From: CAZNPW01 sp964575185
GTDB taxonomy: Bacteria; Pseudomonadota; Alphaproteobacteria; Rhodobacterales; Rhodobacteraceae
Assembly (NCBI GenBank): GCA_964575185.1
Contig: CAZNPW010000018.1
Span: 1-56,808 of the forward strand
DNA length: 56,808 nucleotides
Reading direction: 5' to 3'
Shown here: positions 16,878-25,333 of the stretch, in pieces
Position numbering within the stretch: position 1 is the first letter of the stretch
Layout of the letters: each line of letters starts with the position of its first letter
Translations under genes and position numbers: made by a program
The notes under the pieces: model-generated
Seen by the model: the letters and a program-made list of their open reading frames with translations, nothing else
Databases searched by the model: none
What the model was told of the DNA's origin: nothing

Positions 16878-16886
16878 GGGGTGCCG

Positions 16887-17816
16887 ATGGTCGCCAGCCT
16901 GCGCGAGAACCCGGCGCTGGCGGGGATCGCCTGCGCGCTGGCGGGCAGCGTGGTGCTGTCGGTCAACGATCTTGCGATCAAGGCGCTGTCGGGGGCCTAC
17001 GCGCTGCACCAGGTGATCCTGATCCGGGCGGTGATCGGGCTTGCCTTCCTGCTGGCGCTGATGGCCGCGACGGGCGGGGGGCTGGCGCAGGTGCGGACGC
17101 GGCGGCCCGGGGCGCATGCGCTGCGGGTGGGGTTCGTGCTGGTGTCGAACGTCACCTATTTCCTCGGCCTCGCCGCGCTGCCGCTGGCCGATGCGGTGGC
17201 CATCGCCTTCGTCAGCCCGCTGATCGTGACCGCCCTGTCGGTGCCGGTGCTGGGCGAGCGGGTCGGGCCGCGCCGCTGGGCCGCGGTCACGGTCGGGATG
17301 CTGGGGGTGATCGTGATGATGCGGCCGGGCGACGGGGTGGTGTCCTGGCCCGCCGTGCTGGTGCTGGTGTCGGCCGTGGCCTACGCCTGCACGCACATGA
17401 TGACCGGGCGGATGAAGGCCACCGAAAGCGCCCTGACGCTGAGCTTCTGGGTGCAGGCGGGGTTCCTGGTCACGAGCCTGGGGATGGGCGCGGCCTTCGG
17501 CGACGGCGGTCGCGCGGGGGGCGACGGGGTGCTGGCCTTCCTGTTCCGCGCCTGGGTCTGGCCGCCGGTCGCGGACTGGCCCGCGTTCCTCGCCACCGGC
17601 CTGTCGGTCGCGGTCGGGGGCCTGCTGATCGCGCAGGCCTACCGGCTCGGCCCCGCCTCGGCCATCGCGCCGTTCGAGTATGCCTCGGTCCCGATGGCGG
17701 TGGTCTGGGGGGTCACGGTCTTCGGCACCTGGCCCGACGCGACCGCCTGGACCGGGATTGCGCTGATCGTCGGCGCGGGTGTCTATGCGCTGTGGCGCGA
17801 GGGGAGGCGGCGATGA
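16887..17816 (+). CDS. EamA/DMT-family transporter
   Basis: A protein of about 309 aa with ten hydrophobic segments, made of two EamA repeats. Typical features are LAIKALSGAYALHQVILIRA after helix 1, LPLADAVAIAFVSPLIV, LGERVGPRRWAAVTVGMLGV (end of the first repeat) and the second-repeat counterpart SAIAPFEYASVPMAVVWG. Such proteins export or import small metabolites, often amino acids; the substrate cannot be read from the sequence. ATG 16887 is preferred because GAGGGG lies 5 bp upstream; GTG 16881 is also in frame. It starts 9 bp after the yggS-type gene and overlaps the ornithine cyclodeaminase start by 4 bp (ATGA), suggesting a shared amino-acid-related role. Confidence 0.9.
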   Translation: MVASLRENPALAGIACALAGSVVLSVNDLAIKALSGAYALHQVILIRAVIGLAFLLALMAATGGGLAQVRTRRPGAHALRVGFVLVSNVTYFLGLAALPLADAVAIAFVSPLIVTALSVPVLGERVGPRRWAAVTVGMLGVIVMMRPGDGVVSWPAVLVLVSAVAYACTHMMTGRMKATESALTLSFWVQAGFLVTSLGMGAAFGDGGRAGGDGVLAFLFRAWVWPPVADWPAFLATGLSVAVGGLLIAQAYRLGPASAIAPFEYASVPMAVVWGVTVFGTWPDATAWTGIALIVGAGVYALWREGRRR

Positions 17817-18700
17817 TGATCGGGGCGGAGGTCGAGGCGCGGCTGACCTGGGCGGGGATCATGGACGCGCTGGAGGCCGGGCACCGCCTGCCCCGCGCGC
17901 AGGTGCGCGACGTGGTGCTGGCGCGGGGGGCGGACACGCTGCTCAATCGGACGGCCTGGATCGACGGGCTGGGGCAACTGGTGAAATGCGCGACGGTGTT
18001 CCCTAGCAACGCGCCGGACCGGCCCACGGTGAACGGGGCGGTGACGCTGTTTTCCGACGCGACGGGGGAGCTGGCGGCGGTGCTGGATTTCCACCTGGTG
18101 ACGCGGTGGAAGACGGCCGGCGACAGCCTGCTGGCGGCGCGGCGGCTCGCGCCCCGGAAGGTGGAGCGCATCCTGCTGGTGGGCAGCGGGACGGTGGCGC
18201 GGTCGATGCACGACGCCTACCGCAGCCTCTGGCCCGGGGCCGCCTTCGCGGTGTGGAGCCCGCGCAACGCCGGCCGGCTGGGCCTGCCGGTAGCCGACGA
18301 CCTGGAGGCGGCGGTGCGCGGAGCCGACATCATCTGCACCGCGACGATGGCGACCGCGCCTCTGGTCCGGGGGGAGTGGCTGCGGCCCGGGCAGCATCTG
18401 GACCTGATCGGCGCCTATACGCCCGGGATGCGCGAGGTGGACGACGCCGCGATGGCGCGGGCGCGGGTGTTCGTCGACAGCCGCGAGACGGTGCTGGGGC
18501 ATATCGGCGAGCTGATCGACCCGCTGGCCAGCGGCGCGATCGGCGAGGGCGACGTGCTGGCCGACCTCTACGACGATCCCGCGCTGTGGCACCGGCGGCC
18601 GGGCGACATCACCATCGCCAAGAACGGCGGCGGCGCGCATCTGGACCTGATGACCGCGGACTGGATCATGCGGGAAACTGGTCGGAGCGAGAGGATTTGA
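17813..18700 (+). CDS. Ornithine cyclodeaminase family protein
   Basis: A 295-aa member of the ornithine cyclodeaminase/mu-crystallin family, NAD-dependent enzymes that convert ornithine to proline or reduce cyclic imino acids. The Rossmann segment ILLVGSGTVARSMHDAYRSLWP (about residues 120-141) carries the G-x-G-x-x-A nucleotide-binding pattern; LDFHLVTRWKTAGDSLLAARRLA contains the substrate-contacting T-R-x-K/T-A block; ADIICTATMATAPLV and HLDLIGAYTPGMREVD match family motifs. The protein is slightly short (usually 315-350 aa), mainly at the N-terminus. The start overlaps the stop of the EamA gene by 4 bp. Its last 22 bp overlap the 3' end of a tRNA-Pro gene on the opposite strand. Confidence 0.9.
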   Translation: MMIGAEVEARLTWAGIMDALEAGHRLPRAQVRDVVLARGADTLLNRTAWIDGLGQLVKCATVFPSNAPDRPTVNGAVTLFSDATGELAAVLDFHLVTRWKTAGDSLLAARRLAPRKVERILLVGSGTVARSMHDAYRSLWPGAAFAVWSPRNAGRLGLPVADDLEAAVRGADIICTATMATAPLVRGEWLRPGQHLDLIGAYTPGMREVDDAAMARARVFVDSRETVLGHIGELIDPLASGAIGEGDVLADLYDDPALWHRRPGDITIAKNGGGAHLDLMTADWIMRETGRSERI

Positions 18701-18755
18701 ACCTCCGACCCCCTGCTCCCGAAGCAGGTGCGCTACCAGACTGCGCTACGCTCCG
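18679..18755 (-). tRNA. tRNA-Pro (anticodon CGG)
   Basis: A 77-nt tRNA with encoded CCA. On the minus strand the acceptor arms CGGAGCG and CGCTCCG pair fully, the anticodon loop reads CTTCGGGA with anticodon CGG, and the T arm contains GTTCAAATC. The 3' end (18679-18700) overlaps the final codons and stop of the convergent ornithine cyclodeaminase gene. Confidence 0.97.
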
Positions 18756-18769
18756 ACCGAGGTGGCGGG

Positions 18770-19747
18770 TTAGCCCACATCCCGCCGCGGCGCAACCCCC
18801 GCATCGCCGCCCATGCGGGCGACGAGGCGGGGGAGGAACCCGGTCTCGGGCCGCGACTTGGTGACGAGCACCGGGCGCAGCCGCGACACGCGGGCCTCGC
18901 GCAGGACGATGTAGATGCCCGAGGCGATGATGATGGCCGAGCCGGCGATGGTCCAGGCGTCGGGGGTTTCATTGAAGAACAGCGCGCCGAAGACGGCGGC
19001 CCAGATGATCTGGCTGTATTGCATGGGCGCGACGATCACCGCCTCGGCGGTGCGGTAGGCCTGGATGAGGAGCAGCGTCGCGAGGAAGCCGAGCGTGGCG
19101 AAGACCGCGAGCAGGCCGAGGTGCTCGACCGGCATGGGGCGGTAGACCCAGGGCAGCGTCACCGCCATGCCGACGAAGGCGAGCAGCATCGGGTAGACCA
19201 TCATGACGACCGACCGTTCGTCGGGGCCGATCTTGCGCACGATGATCGAGGCGAGCGCCCCGGTGCAGGCGGCGGCGAGCGCGGCGAGGTGGCCGAGCGA
19301 CAGCGCCTCGCCCCCGCCGGGCCGCAGGACGACGACGACGCCGATCAGCCCGACCCCGACCGCGACGGCGCGGCGGAAGCCGACCTTCTCGCCCAGCATC
19401 GGGATGGCGAGCAGGGTGATGAGCAGGGGTTGCGCGAAGAAGATAGCGTAGGCCTGCGCCATGGGCAGCACGGCGAAGGCGTAGAAGCCGGAGACGGCGG
19501 TGGCCGCCCCCGCGACCGAGCGCAGCAGGAGCCACCAGGGGTGGCGCGGGCGCAGGTGGCCGTCGGTCTTGTCGCGGATCAGCATCAGCATCGCCAGCGG
19601 AAAGCCGAACAGCCCGCCGTAGAAGATGATCTGCATCGGCGAATAGGCCGATCCGAGGTATTTCACGATCAGGTCGTGGGTCGCGTAGAGGCCGAAGGAC
19701 GCAAGCGCCAGCAGCGCGCCGCGGGTGTTGTTGATGGGAAGGGCCAT
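18770..19747 (-). CDS. EamA/DMT-family transporter (RhaT/RarD-like superfamily)
   Basis: A 325-aa inner-membrane protein with ten hydrophobic helices in two EamA repeats. Clear segments are GALLALASFGLYATHDLIVKYLG (helix 1), FYAFAVLPMAQAYAIFFAQPLLITLLAIPMLGEKVGFRR (end of repeat 1) and AEAVIVAPMQYSQIIWAAVFGALFFNE (repeat 2). The C-terminal 35 residues are charged and cytoplasmic. The substrate is unknown. It stands alone on the minus strand, 97 bp from the divergent mnmH gene, so the two promoters probably share that gap. Confidence 0.9.
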   Translation of the reverse strand: MALPINNTRGALLALASFGLYATHDLIVKYLGSAYSPMQIIFYGGLFGFPLAMLMLIRDKTDGHLRPRHPWWLLLRSVAGAATAVSGFYAFAVLPMAQAYAIFFAQPLLITLLAIPMLGEKVGFRRAVAVGVGLIGVVVVLRPGGGEALSLGHLAALAAACTGALASIIVRKIGPDERSVVMMVYPMLLAFVGMAVTLPWVYRPMPVEHLGLLAVFATLGFLATLLLIQAYRTAEAVIVAPMQYSQIIWAAVFGALFFNETPDAWTIAGSAIIIASGIYIVLREARVSRLRPVLVTKSRPETGFLPRLVARMGGDAGVAPRRDVG

Positions 19748-19843
19748 GGGTCGGATCGGGAGGGGTCTGCCCCCCTCTGCGCCGGATCGGCCGTCGCCGC
19801 AAGGGCTGCTGGCGCTGCGGCGGCGGGGGCGGTAGGCAGCGGC

Positions 19844-20914
19844 ATGGCCGACCCTTCGCCCCTGACGCTGACATGCCTGTCCGACCTCACCGCGGCGCCG
19901 GTCGACGCGGTGATCGACGTGCGGTCGCCGGGGGAGTTCGCGGCCGACCACCTGCCCGGCGCGATCAGCCTGCCCGTGCTGTCGGACGACGAGCGCGCGC
20001 GGGTGGGCACGATCTACAAGCAGGTCGATCCCTTCGTCGCGCGGAAGGTGGGGGCGGCGCTGGTGGCGCGGAATGCGGCCCTGCATCTGGAGGGGAGGCT
20101 AGCGGGGATGACGGGGGGATGGCGGCCCCTGGTCTACTGCTGGCGGGGCGGGCAGCGGTCGGGGTCCTTCGGGTCGATCCTGGCGCAGGTGGGCTGGCGG
20201 GTCAGCGTGCTGGCCGGTGGCTACAAGGCCTGGCGGCGGCTGGTGGTGGCGGCGTGCTACGATCAGGCCGTGCCCGCGCCCGTCGTGGTGCTGGACGGCG
20301 ATACCGGCACGGCGAAGACGGCGGTGCTGGGGCGGCTGGCCGCGGCGGGCGTGCAGGTCATCGACCTGGAGGGGCTGGCGGGCCACCGGGGCAGCCTGTT
20401 CGGGGGCCTCGGGCCGCAGCCGTCGCAGGCGGCGTTCGAGGCGCGGGTGGCGCTGGCGTTGGCGCGCCTCGATCCCGCGCGGCCGGTGGTGGTGGAGGCC
20501 GAGAGCGCGGCGATCGGCGCGGTGCGCATCCCGCCGCGGCTGTGGCGCGCGATGGTCGCGGCCCCGCGGATCGTCGTCCGCGCGCCGCTGGCGGCGCGGG
20601 CGGCCTATCTGGCGCGGGCCTACCCCGATCTCGTCGCCGACCCCGCGCTGCTGGCGCGGCGGATCGACAGCCTGCGCCCGATGCACGCGCGCGAGGTGAT
20701 CGCGGGCTGGCAGGCGCAGGCGGCGGCGGGGGATCTGGCGGGGCTGGCGGAGGGGCTGATGGCGCGGCACTACGACCCGCGCTATGCGAGCCACCGCGCG
20801 CGGATGCCCGCGGCGGCGGCCGAGGTGGAGGCGGCCGCGCTGGACGAGGCCGGGATCGGCGCGCTGGCGCTGCGGGTCGCGGCGGAGGTCGCGCGGGTCA
20901 GCCGAAGCGGATGA
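19844..20914 (+). CDS. mnmH: tRNA 2-selenouridine synthase MnmH (SelU/YbbB)
   Basis: A 356-aa enzyme that replaces sulphur with selenium at the wobble 2-thiouridine of tRNA-Lys, -Glu and -Gln, using selenophosphate from SelD. Residues 20-130 form the rhodanese domain, with the active Cys99 in VYCWRGGQRSG, a pattern diagnostic of this family. A P-loop GDTGTAKT (152-159) opens the second domain, which binds the geranylated/selenated tRNA intermediate. The C-terminal helix block (HYDPRYASH) is typical. It runs convergently into the flavoprotein-SelD fusion, with the two stop ends overlapping by 17 bp; this pairing supports selenouridine formation. Confidence 0.93.
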   Translation: MADPSPLTLTCLSDLTAAPVDAVIDVRSPGEFAADHLPGAISLPVLSDDERARVGTIYKQVDPFVARKVGAALVARNAALHLEGRLAGMTGGWRPLVYCWRGGQRSGSFGSILAQVGWRVSVLAGGYKAWRRLVVAACYDQAVPAPVVVLDGDTGTAKTAVLGRLAAAGVQVIDLEGLAGHRGSLFGGLGPQPSQAAFEARVALALARLDPARPVVVEAESAAIGAVRIPPRLWRAMVAAPRIVVRAPLAARAAYLARAYPDLVADPALLARRIDSLRPMHAREVIAGWQAQAAAGDLAGLAEGLMARHYDPRYASHRARMPAAAAEVEAAALDEAGIGALALRVAAEVARVSRSG

Positions 20915-23030
20915 GCGGGTCGTCGGTCAGCCGGCCGATGATCGCGGCGGTCTCGCCCGCGTCGTGCAGGCGGGCGAGCAAACCGTCCGCCTGATCGGCG
21001 GGCACGGCGGCGAGCAGGCCGCCGCAGGTCTGCGGGTCGACCATCAGCGCGCCGAGGGGGCCTGCGGGAAGCACCGCGCGGCCCAGCACCGCGGCGCGGT
21101 TGGCCGGCGCGAGGGTCGAGGCGCTGCCCGCCGCCGCGAGCGCGAGCGCGCCGGGCAGGAGGGGGATCGCCTGCGCGTCGATGCGGGCGCCGGGGCCGCC
21201 GGCAAGCATCTCGGCCAGGTGGCCCGCGAGGCCGAAGCCCGTGACGTCGGTCATCGCGCGGGCGGCGGGCGCGAGGATCGCGGCGGCGGGGCCGAGCGGG
21301 CGGTCCATCGCGGCGAGGGCGGCGGCGACGCATTCGCCCAGGACCACGCCGGGGACGCGCGCCATGGCCATTTCGGCCGCAAGCACGGTGCCGGTGCCGA
21401 GGGGGTTCGTCAGGATCAGCGCGTCGCCGGGCTGGCCGCCGCGGCGGGGGACGGGGCGGTCGCTCAGCCCCGTGACGGTGAAGCCGACGGTCAGTTCGGC
21501 CCCCATCGTGGTGTGCCCGCCGACGATGGCGGCCCCGGCGGCGGTCAGGACGGCGGCGGCGGCCTCCATCACCTCGGCCAGCATCCGGGCCTGCATCGGT
21601 TCGGACGCGCGGGGCAGGATGACGCTGGCGAGGGCGGCCTGGGGGGCCGCGCCCATGGCCCAGACATCGCCGAGCGCGTGGCGTGCGGCCAGGCGCCCCA
21701 TGAGGCCCGCGTCGGGGAGGATCGCGCGCAGGTGGTCGGTCGCGATGACCTGCCGGGTGGCGCCCGCGCCCGTCGCCAGCACCGCCGCGTCGTCGCCGGC
21801 ACCGGCCAGCACGTCGGGGCGGGTGACCGTCAGCCCGGCGGTCATGGCGGCGAGCGTCAGCGGCCCGACCTTCGCGCCGCAGCCGCCGCAGAGCGGCGCG
21901 TCCTGCGCGACCAGCCCGCCCGCGGCGTCGTGCGGCAGGGGCGGAGGAGGCGGGGCGGGCAGGTCGGACAGGCGGTCCATGAAGCGGCGGTCGATGCGGT
22001 CCTTCCAGCGCCAGAGGCCGGGGGCGGAGAGCGCGAGCGGGCCGCGGATCGCGACGGCGGCCTTTGCGCCGGTCGAGACGAGCTTGAGGTAGGCCCCCTG
22101 CGGCCGGAAGGCGCGCAGCGGCCGGCCCGCCAGCGCGGCGCGCAGGTTGTGGTGCAGGACGGGGGCGGCGCGCACCGCGAAGACCCCGGCCTTGGGGCGC
22201 GGGCTGTCGGTCAGGTGGGCGCAGTCGCCGGCGGCGAAGATCGCGGGGTCGCTCGCGCGCAGACGGGCGTCGACCGCGACCGCGCCGTCGTGGAGCGCGA
22301 GGCCGGTGGCGGCGAGCCAGCCCTGCTGGGCGACCCCGGCGGCGGCGATGACGAGGTCGGCCGCGACCCGCCGCCCGTCGGCGAGGTGCAGCGCGCCGTC
22401 GGCGATGCGGGTGGCGGCGGTGCCTTCGATCAGCGTCACGCCAGCGCGGGCAAGGGCCCGGCGCAGGTGCGGGCCGCCCGGTCCGGGGACGGCGCGCGCG
22501 GCCTCCACCACCGTGACGCGGGGGGATGGGAGGCGGTGGGCTATCGCCATGGCCATCTCGGCCCCGCCGACCCCGCCGCCGACGATGGCGACCGCCGTGC
22601 CGGGGCGGGCGGCGGCCGCGAAGGACTCCCACGCCGTCAGGAAGGCGTCGAGCGGGCGGACGGGCAGCGCGCCGGGCAGGCGCGGCGCGGCCTCGGCGCC
22701 CACGTCGAGCGACAGGACATCGTAGGGCAGGCTGCCGTCGGCCAGGAGCAGGCGACCCTCCGCGATCCCGGTGGCGCGGTCCATGACCAGCCGCGCGCCG
22801 GCGAAGCGGCAGAGGCGGACGAGGTCGATCATCGCCGCGTCGCGCCGGTAGTGCCCGGCGACCACGCCCGGCAGCATGCCGGTATAGCCCGCGACCGGCC
22901 CGGGGTTCACCAGCGTCAGCCGCACCCCGGCCTGCGGCCGCATCCCCCAGGCGCGCAGGACGAGCGCGTGGGCATGGCCGCCGCCCGCCAGCACGAGGTC
23001 CTTCGTCAGGGGGAAGTCGGGGTGTCGCAT
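20898..23030 (-). CDS. selD: Selenide, water dikinase fused to an N-terminal FAD/NAD(P)-dependent oxidoreductase
   Basis: A 710-aa two-domain protein. Residues 1 to about 370 form a pyridine-nucleotide-disulphide-type flavoprotein (NDH-2-like): an FAD-binding LVLAGGGHAHALVL at the N-terminus, a second nucleotide-binding AIVGGGVGGAEMAMAI near residue 148, and the FAD-closing IFAAGDCAHL near 270. From about 375 onward the sequence is SelD: catalytic Cys381 and Cys384 and Lys387 in CGGCGAK, GDDAAVL, TTMGAELTVGF and the C-terminal DPQTCGGLLAAV. SelD makes selenophosphate from selenide and ATP. The flavoprotein half may supply reduced selenium. Such fusions are known in several bacteria. It ends inside mnmH and starts 93 bp from the divergent hydantoinase-type gene. 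Confidence 0.95.
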   Translation of the reverse strand: MRHPDFPLTKDLVLAGGGHAHALVLRAWGMRPQAGVRLTLVNPGPVAGYTGMLPGVVAGHYRRDAAMIDLVRLCRFAGARLVMDRATGIAEGRLLLADGSLPYDVLSLDVGAEAAPRLPGALPVRPLDAFLTAWESFAAAARPGTAVAIVGGGVGGAEMAMAIAHRLPSPRVTVVEAARAVPGPGGPHLRRALARAGVTLIEGTAATRIADGALHLADGRRVAADLVIAAAGVAQQGWLAATGLALHDGAVAVDARLRASDPAIFAAGDCAHLTDSPRPKAGVFAVRAAPVLHHNLRAALAGRPLRAFRPQGAYLKLVSTGAKAAVAIRGPLALSAPGLWRWKDRIDRRFMDRLSDLPAPPPPPLPHDAAGGLVAQDAPLCGGCGAKVGPLTLAAMTAGLTVTRPDVLAGAGDDAAVLATGAGATRQVIATDHLRAILPDAGLMGRLAARHALGDVWAMGAAPQAALASVILPRASEPMQARMLAEVMEAAAAVLTAAGAAIVGGHTTMGAELTVGFTVTGLSDRPVPRRGGQPGDALILTNPLGTGTVLAAEMAMARVPGVVLGECVAAALAAMDRPLGPAAAILAPAARAMTDVTGFGLAGHLAEMLAGGPGARIDAQAIPLLPGALALAAAGSASTLAPANRAAVLGRAVLPAGPLGALMVDPQTCGGLLAAVPADQADGLLARLHDAGETAAIIGRLTDDPLIRFG

Positions 23031-23123
23031 CCCGCGGGACTAGCCCCGCCGGGGCGCGACCGCAACCGGTTGCGCGGAACGACCGCCGCGGCTAAGCCCG
23101 GTGCCGCAGGGCGGAGGGGCGGC

Positions 23124-25220
23124 GTGCTTCTGGGCGTGGATACGGGCGGCACCTACACCGATGCCGTGGTGCTGGATGCCGCCGCGACCCGCGTGCTGGG
23201 CAAGGCCAAGGCGCTGACGACGAAGGCGGACCTGGCGCTGGGGATCGGCCGGGCGATGGATGCGGCGCTGGCGCGGGCCGGGGTGAGCCCTGGCGAGGTG
23301 GCCCTTGTCTCGCTGTCGACGACGCTCGCGACCAATGCGCTCGTCGAGGGGCAGGGGGGCCGGGTCGCGCTGGTCTTCGTGGGGTTTTCCGACGCCGATG
23401 TCGCCCGCGCGGGGCTGGCGGAGGCGCTGGGCGGGGACCCGGTGCTGCGGCTGGCGGGCGGGCACAGCCATGCGGGACTCGAGGCCGCGCCGCTGGACGA
23501 GGCGGGCCTGCGGGCGGCCTTGCCGGGGCTGGCGGGGGTGGTGGGCTTTGCCGTCGCGGCGCAGTTCGGCAACCGCAACCCGGCGCACGAGATCCGCGTG
23601 CGCGAGATCATCCGCGAGATGACGGGCCGCCCGGTGACCTGCGCGCACGCGCTGTCGGCGCGGCTGAACGGGCCGAAGCGGGCGCTGACCGCGGTGCTGA
23701 ACGCGCGGCTGACGGGCATGATCGACGGGCTCGTCGCCGCCTGCGAGGGGCATCTGGCGCGGCTGGGGATCCGCGCGCCCCTGATGGTGGTGCGCGGCGA
23801 CGGGGCGCTGATGTCGGCCGCGCTGGTGCGCGAGCGGCCGATCGAGACGATCCTCTCCGGCCCCGCCGCGAGCATCGTCGGCGCGCGCTGGCTGACCGGC
23901 GAGCGGGAGGCGCTGGTCTCCGACATCGGCGGCACCACGACCGACGTGGCGCTGTTGCGCGGGGGCCTGCCCGCGATCGACCCCGAGGGCGCGATGGTCG
24001 GCGGCTTCCGCACCATGGTCGAGGCGGTGGCGATGCGCACCTGGGGCCTCGGCGGCGACAGCGAGGTGCATGTGCTGGACGGGCTGGCGGGCGGGTTGCG
24101 GCTGGGGCCGCGGCGGGTGGTGCCGCTGGCGCTCCTGGCGGTGGACCACGGGCCGATGGTGCACGAGGCGCTGGACCGGGCGCTGGCGGCCGAGGCGGCG
24201 GGGGAGTTCGACGGGCGCTTCGCCATCCCCTTCCCGGGGCCGGTGGAGGGGTTGGGCGCGCGCGAGGCGGCGGTGCTGGCGCGGCTGGCGGGGCCGCAGC
24301 CCCTGGCCCGCGCCATCGCCTCGCGGCCGGAGGTGGCGGCGCTGGACCGGCTGGTGGCGCGCGGGCTGGTGCGGCTGGCGGGGGTCACGCCGTCGGACGC
24401 GGCGCATGTGCTGGGGCTGCTGGGCGGCTGGGACGGCGCGGCGGCGGAGAAGGGCCTGCGGCTGCTCGCGCGCCGACGGAACGGCGCGGGGGACCGGCTG
24501 GCGGGCGATGCGGCGGGGATCGCGGCGATGATCGCGGCGCAGGTGACCGCGCAGACGGTGGACTGCCTGCTCGAGGCGGCCTTCGCCGAGGACGGCGGCG
24601 TGCCGGGCGACCCGGCGGCGCTGGCGCGGCACGCGCTGGTGGCGGCGGGGCTGGCGGGTCATGCGGGCGTGGTGCGGCTGACGGCGGGGCTGGGGGTGCC
24701 GGTCGTGGGCCTGGGGGCGAGTGCGGCGACCTGGTACCCCGAGGTCGGGCGGCGGCTGGGGACGCGGATGGTGCTGCCCGCCGACGCCGATGTCGCCAAC
24801 GCCATCGGCGCGGTGGTGGGACAGGTCAGCCAGCGCGCGACCGCGCTGGTGACGAGCCCCGCCGAGGGCCGCTATGTCGCGCACCTCGCCCCGCCGCAGG
24901 TGTTTGCCGACCGCGAGGCGGCGCTGGCGGCGGTGGCCGAAGTGCTTGCCGGGCGCGCGACCGCGGCGGCGCTGGAGGCGGGGGCGGGTGAGGTCCACCT
25001 GACCGCCACCTGCGACGTGAAGGAGGCCGAGGTCGAGGGCCGCGCGATGTTCGTCGAGGCGACCCTGACCGCCACCGCCACCGGCCGCCCGCGCCTCGCC
25101 CGCGACGCGGCCGATGCGGGGCCGGCCGGCGTCCGTCCGGCGGGCGGCGACCTGCAGGATGATGCCGCGGCCGCGGCAGGCGGTGGAGCGCCAGGCCCCG
25201 GCCCGGCAGAATCCGCTTGA
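23124..25220 (+). CDS. Hydantoinase/oxoprolinase family protein (HyuA-like)
   Basis: A 698-aa protein of the hydantoinase A/5-oxoprolinase family, ATP-dependent enzymes that open cyclic amides. Two phosphate-binding segments of the ASKHA fold are visible: GVDTGGTYTDAVV at the N-terminus and SDIGGTTTDVALLRGG near residue 275. The segments STTLATNALVEGQGG, RLTGMIDGL, GDGALMSA and ETILSGPAASIVGA follow in family order. The start is GTG 23124, preceded by GGAGGGG. No HyuB/OplaB partner gene is adjacent, which is unusual. The C-terminal 40 residues are Ala/Gly/Pro-rich and probably disordered. It could also act on an N-methylhydantoin or acetophenone-like substrate; the reaction is not fixed by the sequence. 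Confidence 0.88.
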   Translation: MLLGVDTGGTYTDAVVLDAAATRVLGKAKALTTKADLALGIGRAMDAALARAGVSPGEVALVSLSTTLATNALVEGQGGRVALVFVGFSDADVARAGLAEALGGDPVLRLAGGHSHAGLEAAPLDEAGLRAALPGLAGVVGFAVAAQFGNRNPAHEIRVREIIREMTGRPVTCAHALSARLNGPKRALTAVLNARLTGMIDGLVAACEGHLARLGIRAPLMVVRGDGALMSAALVRERPIETILSGPAASIVGARWLTGEREALVSDIGGTTTDVALLRGGLPAIDPEGAMVGGFRTMVEAVAMRTWGLGGDSEVHVLDGLAGGLRLGPRRVVPLALLAVDHGPMVHEALDRALAAEAAGEFDGRFAIPFPGPVEGLGAREAAVLARLAGPQPLARAIASRPEVAALDRLVARGLVRLAGVTPSDAAHVLGLLGGWDGAAAEKGLRLLARRRNGAGDRLAGDAAGIAAMIAAQVTAQTVDCLLEAAFAEDGGVPGDPAALARHALVAAGLAGHAGVVRLTAGLGVPVVGLGASAATWYPEVGRRLGTRMVLPADADVANAIGAVVGQVSQRATALVTSPAEGRYVAHLAPPQVFADREAALAAVAEVLAGRATAAALEAGAGEVHLTATCDVKEAEVEGRAMFVEATLTATATGRPRLARDAADAGPAGVRPAGGDLQDDAAAAAGGGAPGPGPAESA

Positions 25221-25256
25221 CCCCGCAGGTGGCCTTTCCTATGCCCCCCGGCCAGT

Positions 25257-25333
25257 GGCTAGGTAGCTCAGCTGGTTAGAGCACGCGACTCATAATCGCG
25301 GGGTCGGGGGTTCGAGTCCCCCCCTCGCCACCA
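25257..25333 (+). tRNA. tRNA-Met (anticodon CAT)
   Basis: A 77-nt tRNA with encoded CCA, anticodon CAT in the loop CTCATAA, D arm GCTCAGCTGGTTAGAGC, T arm GTTCGAGTC. The acceptor stem is GGCTAGG / CCTCGCC, which leaves a T-C mismatch at position 4-69; the other six pairs are standard. The rest agrees with elongator tRNA-Met of alphaproteobacteria. A tRNA-Ile2 with modified CAT cannot be excluded but fits less well. The five-gene helicase operon begins 264 bp downstream. Confidence 0.93.

Noticed and set aside
18728..19840. Plus-strand frame running into mnmH from upstream
   Set aside because: The upstream part is antisense to the EamA transporter and rich in Arg/Asp/Gly repeats; the MnmH protein begins clearly at 19844.
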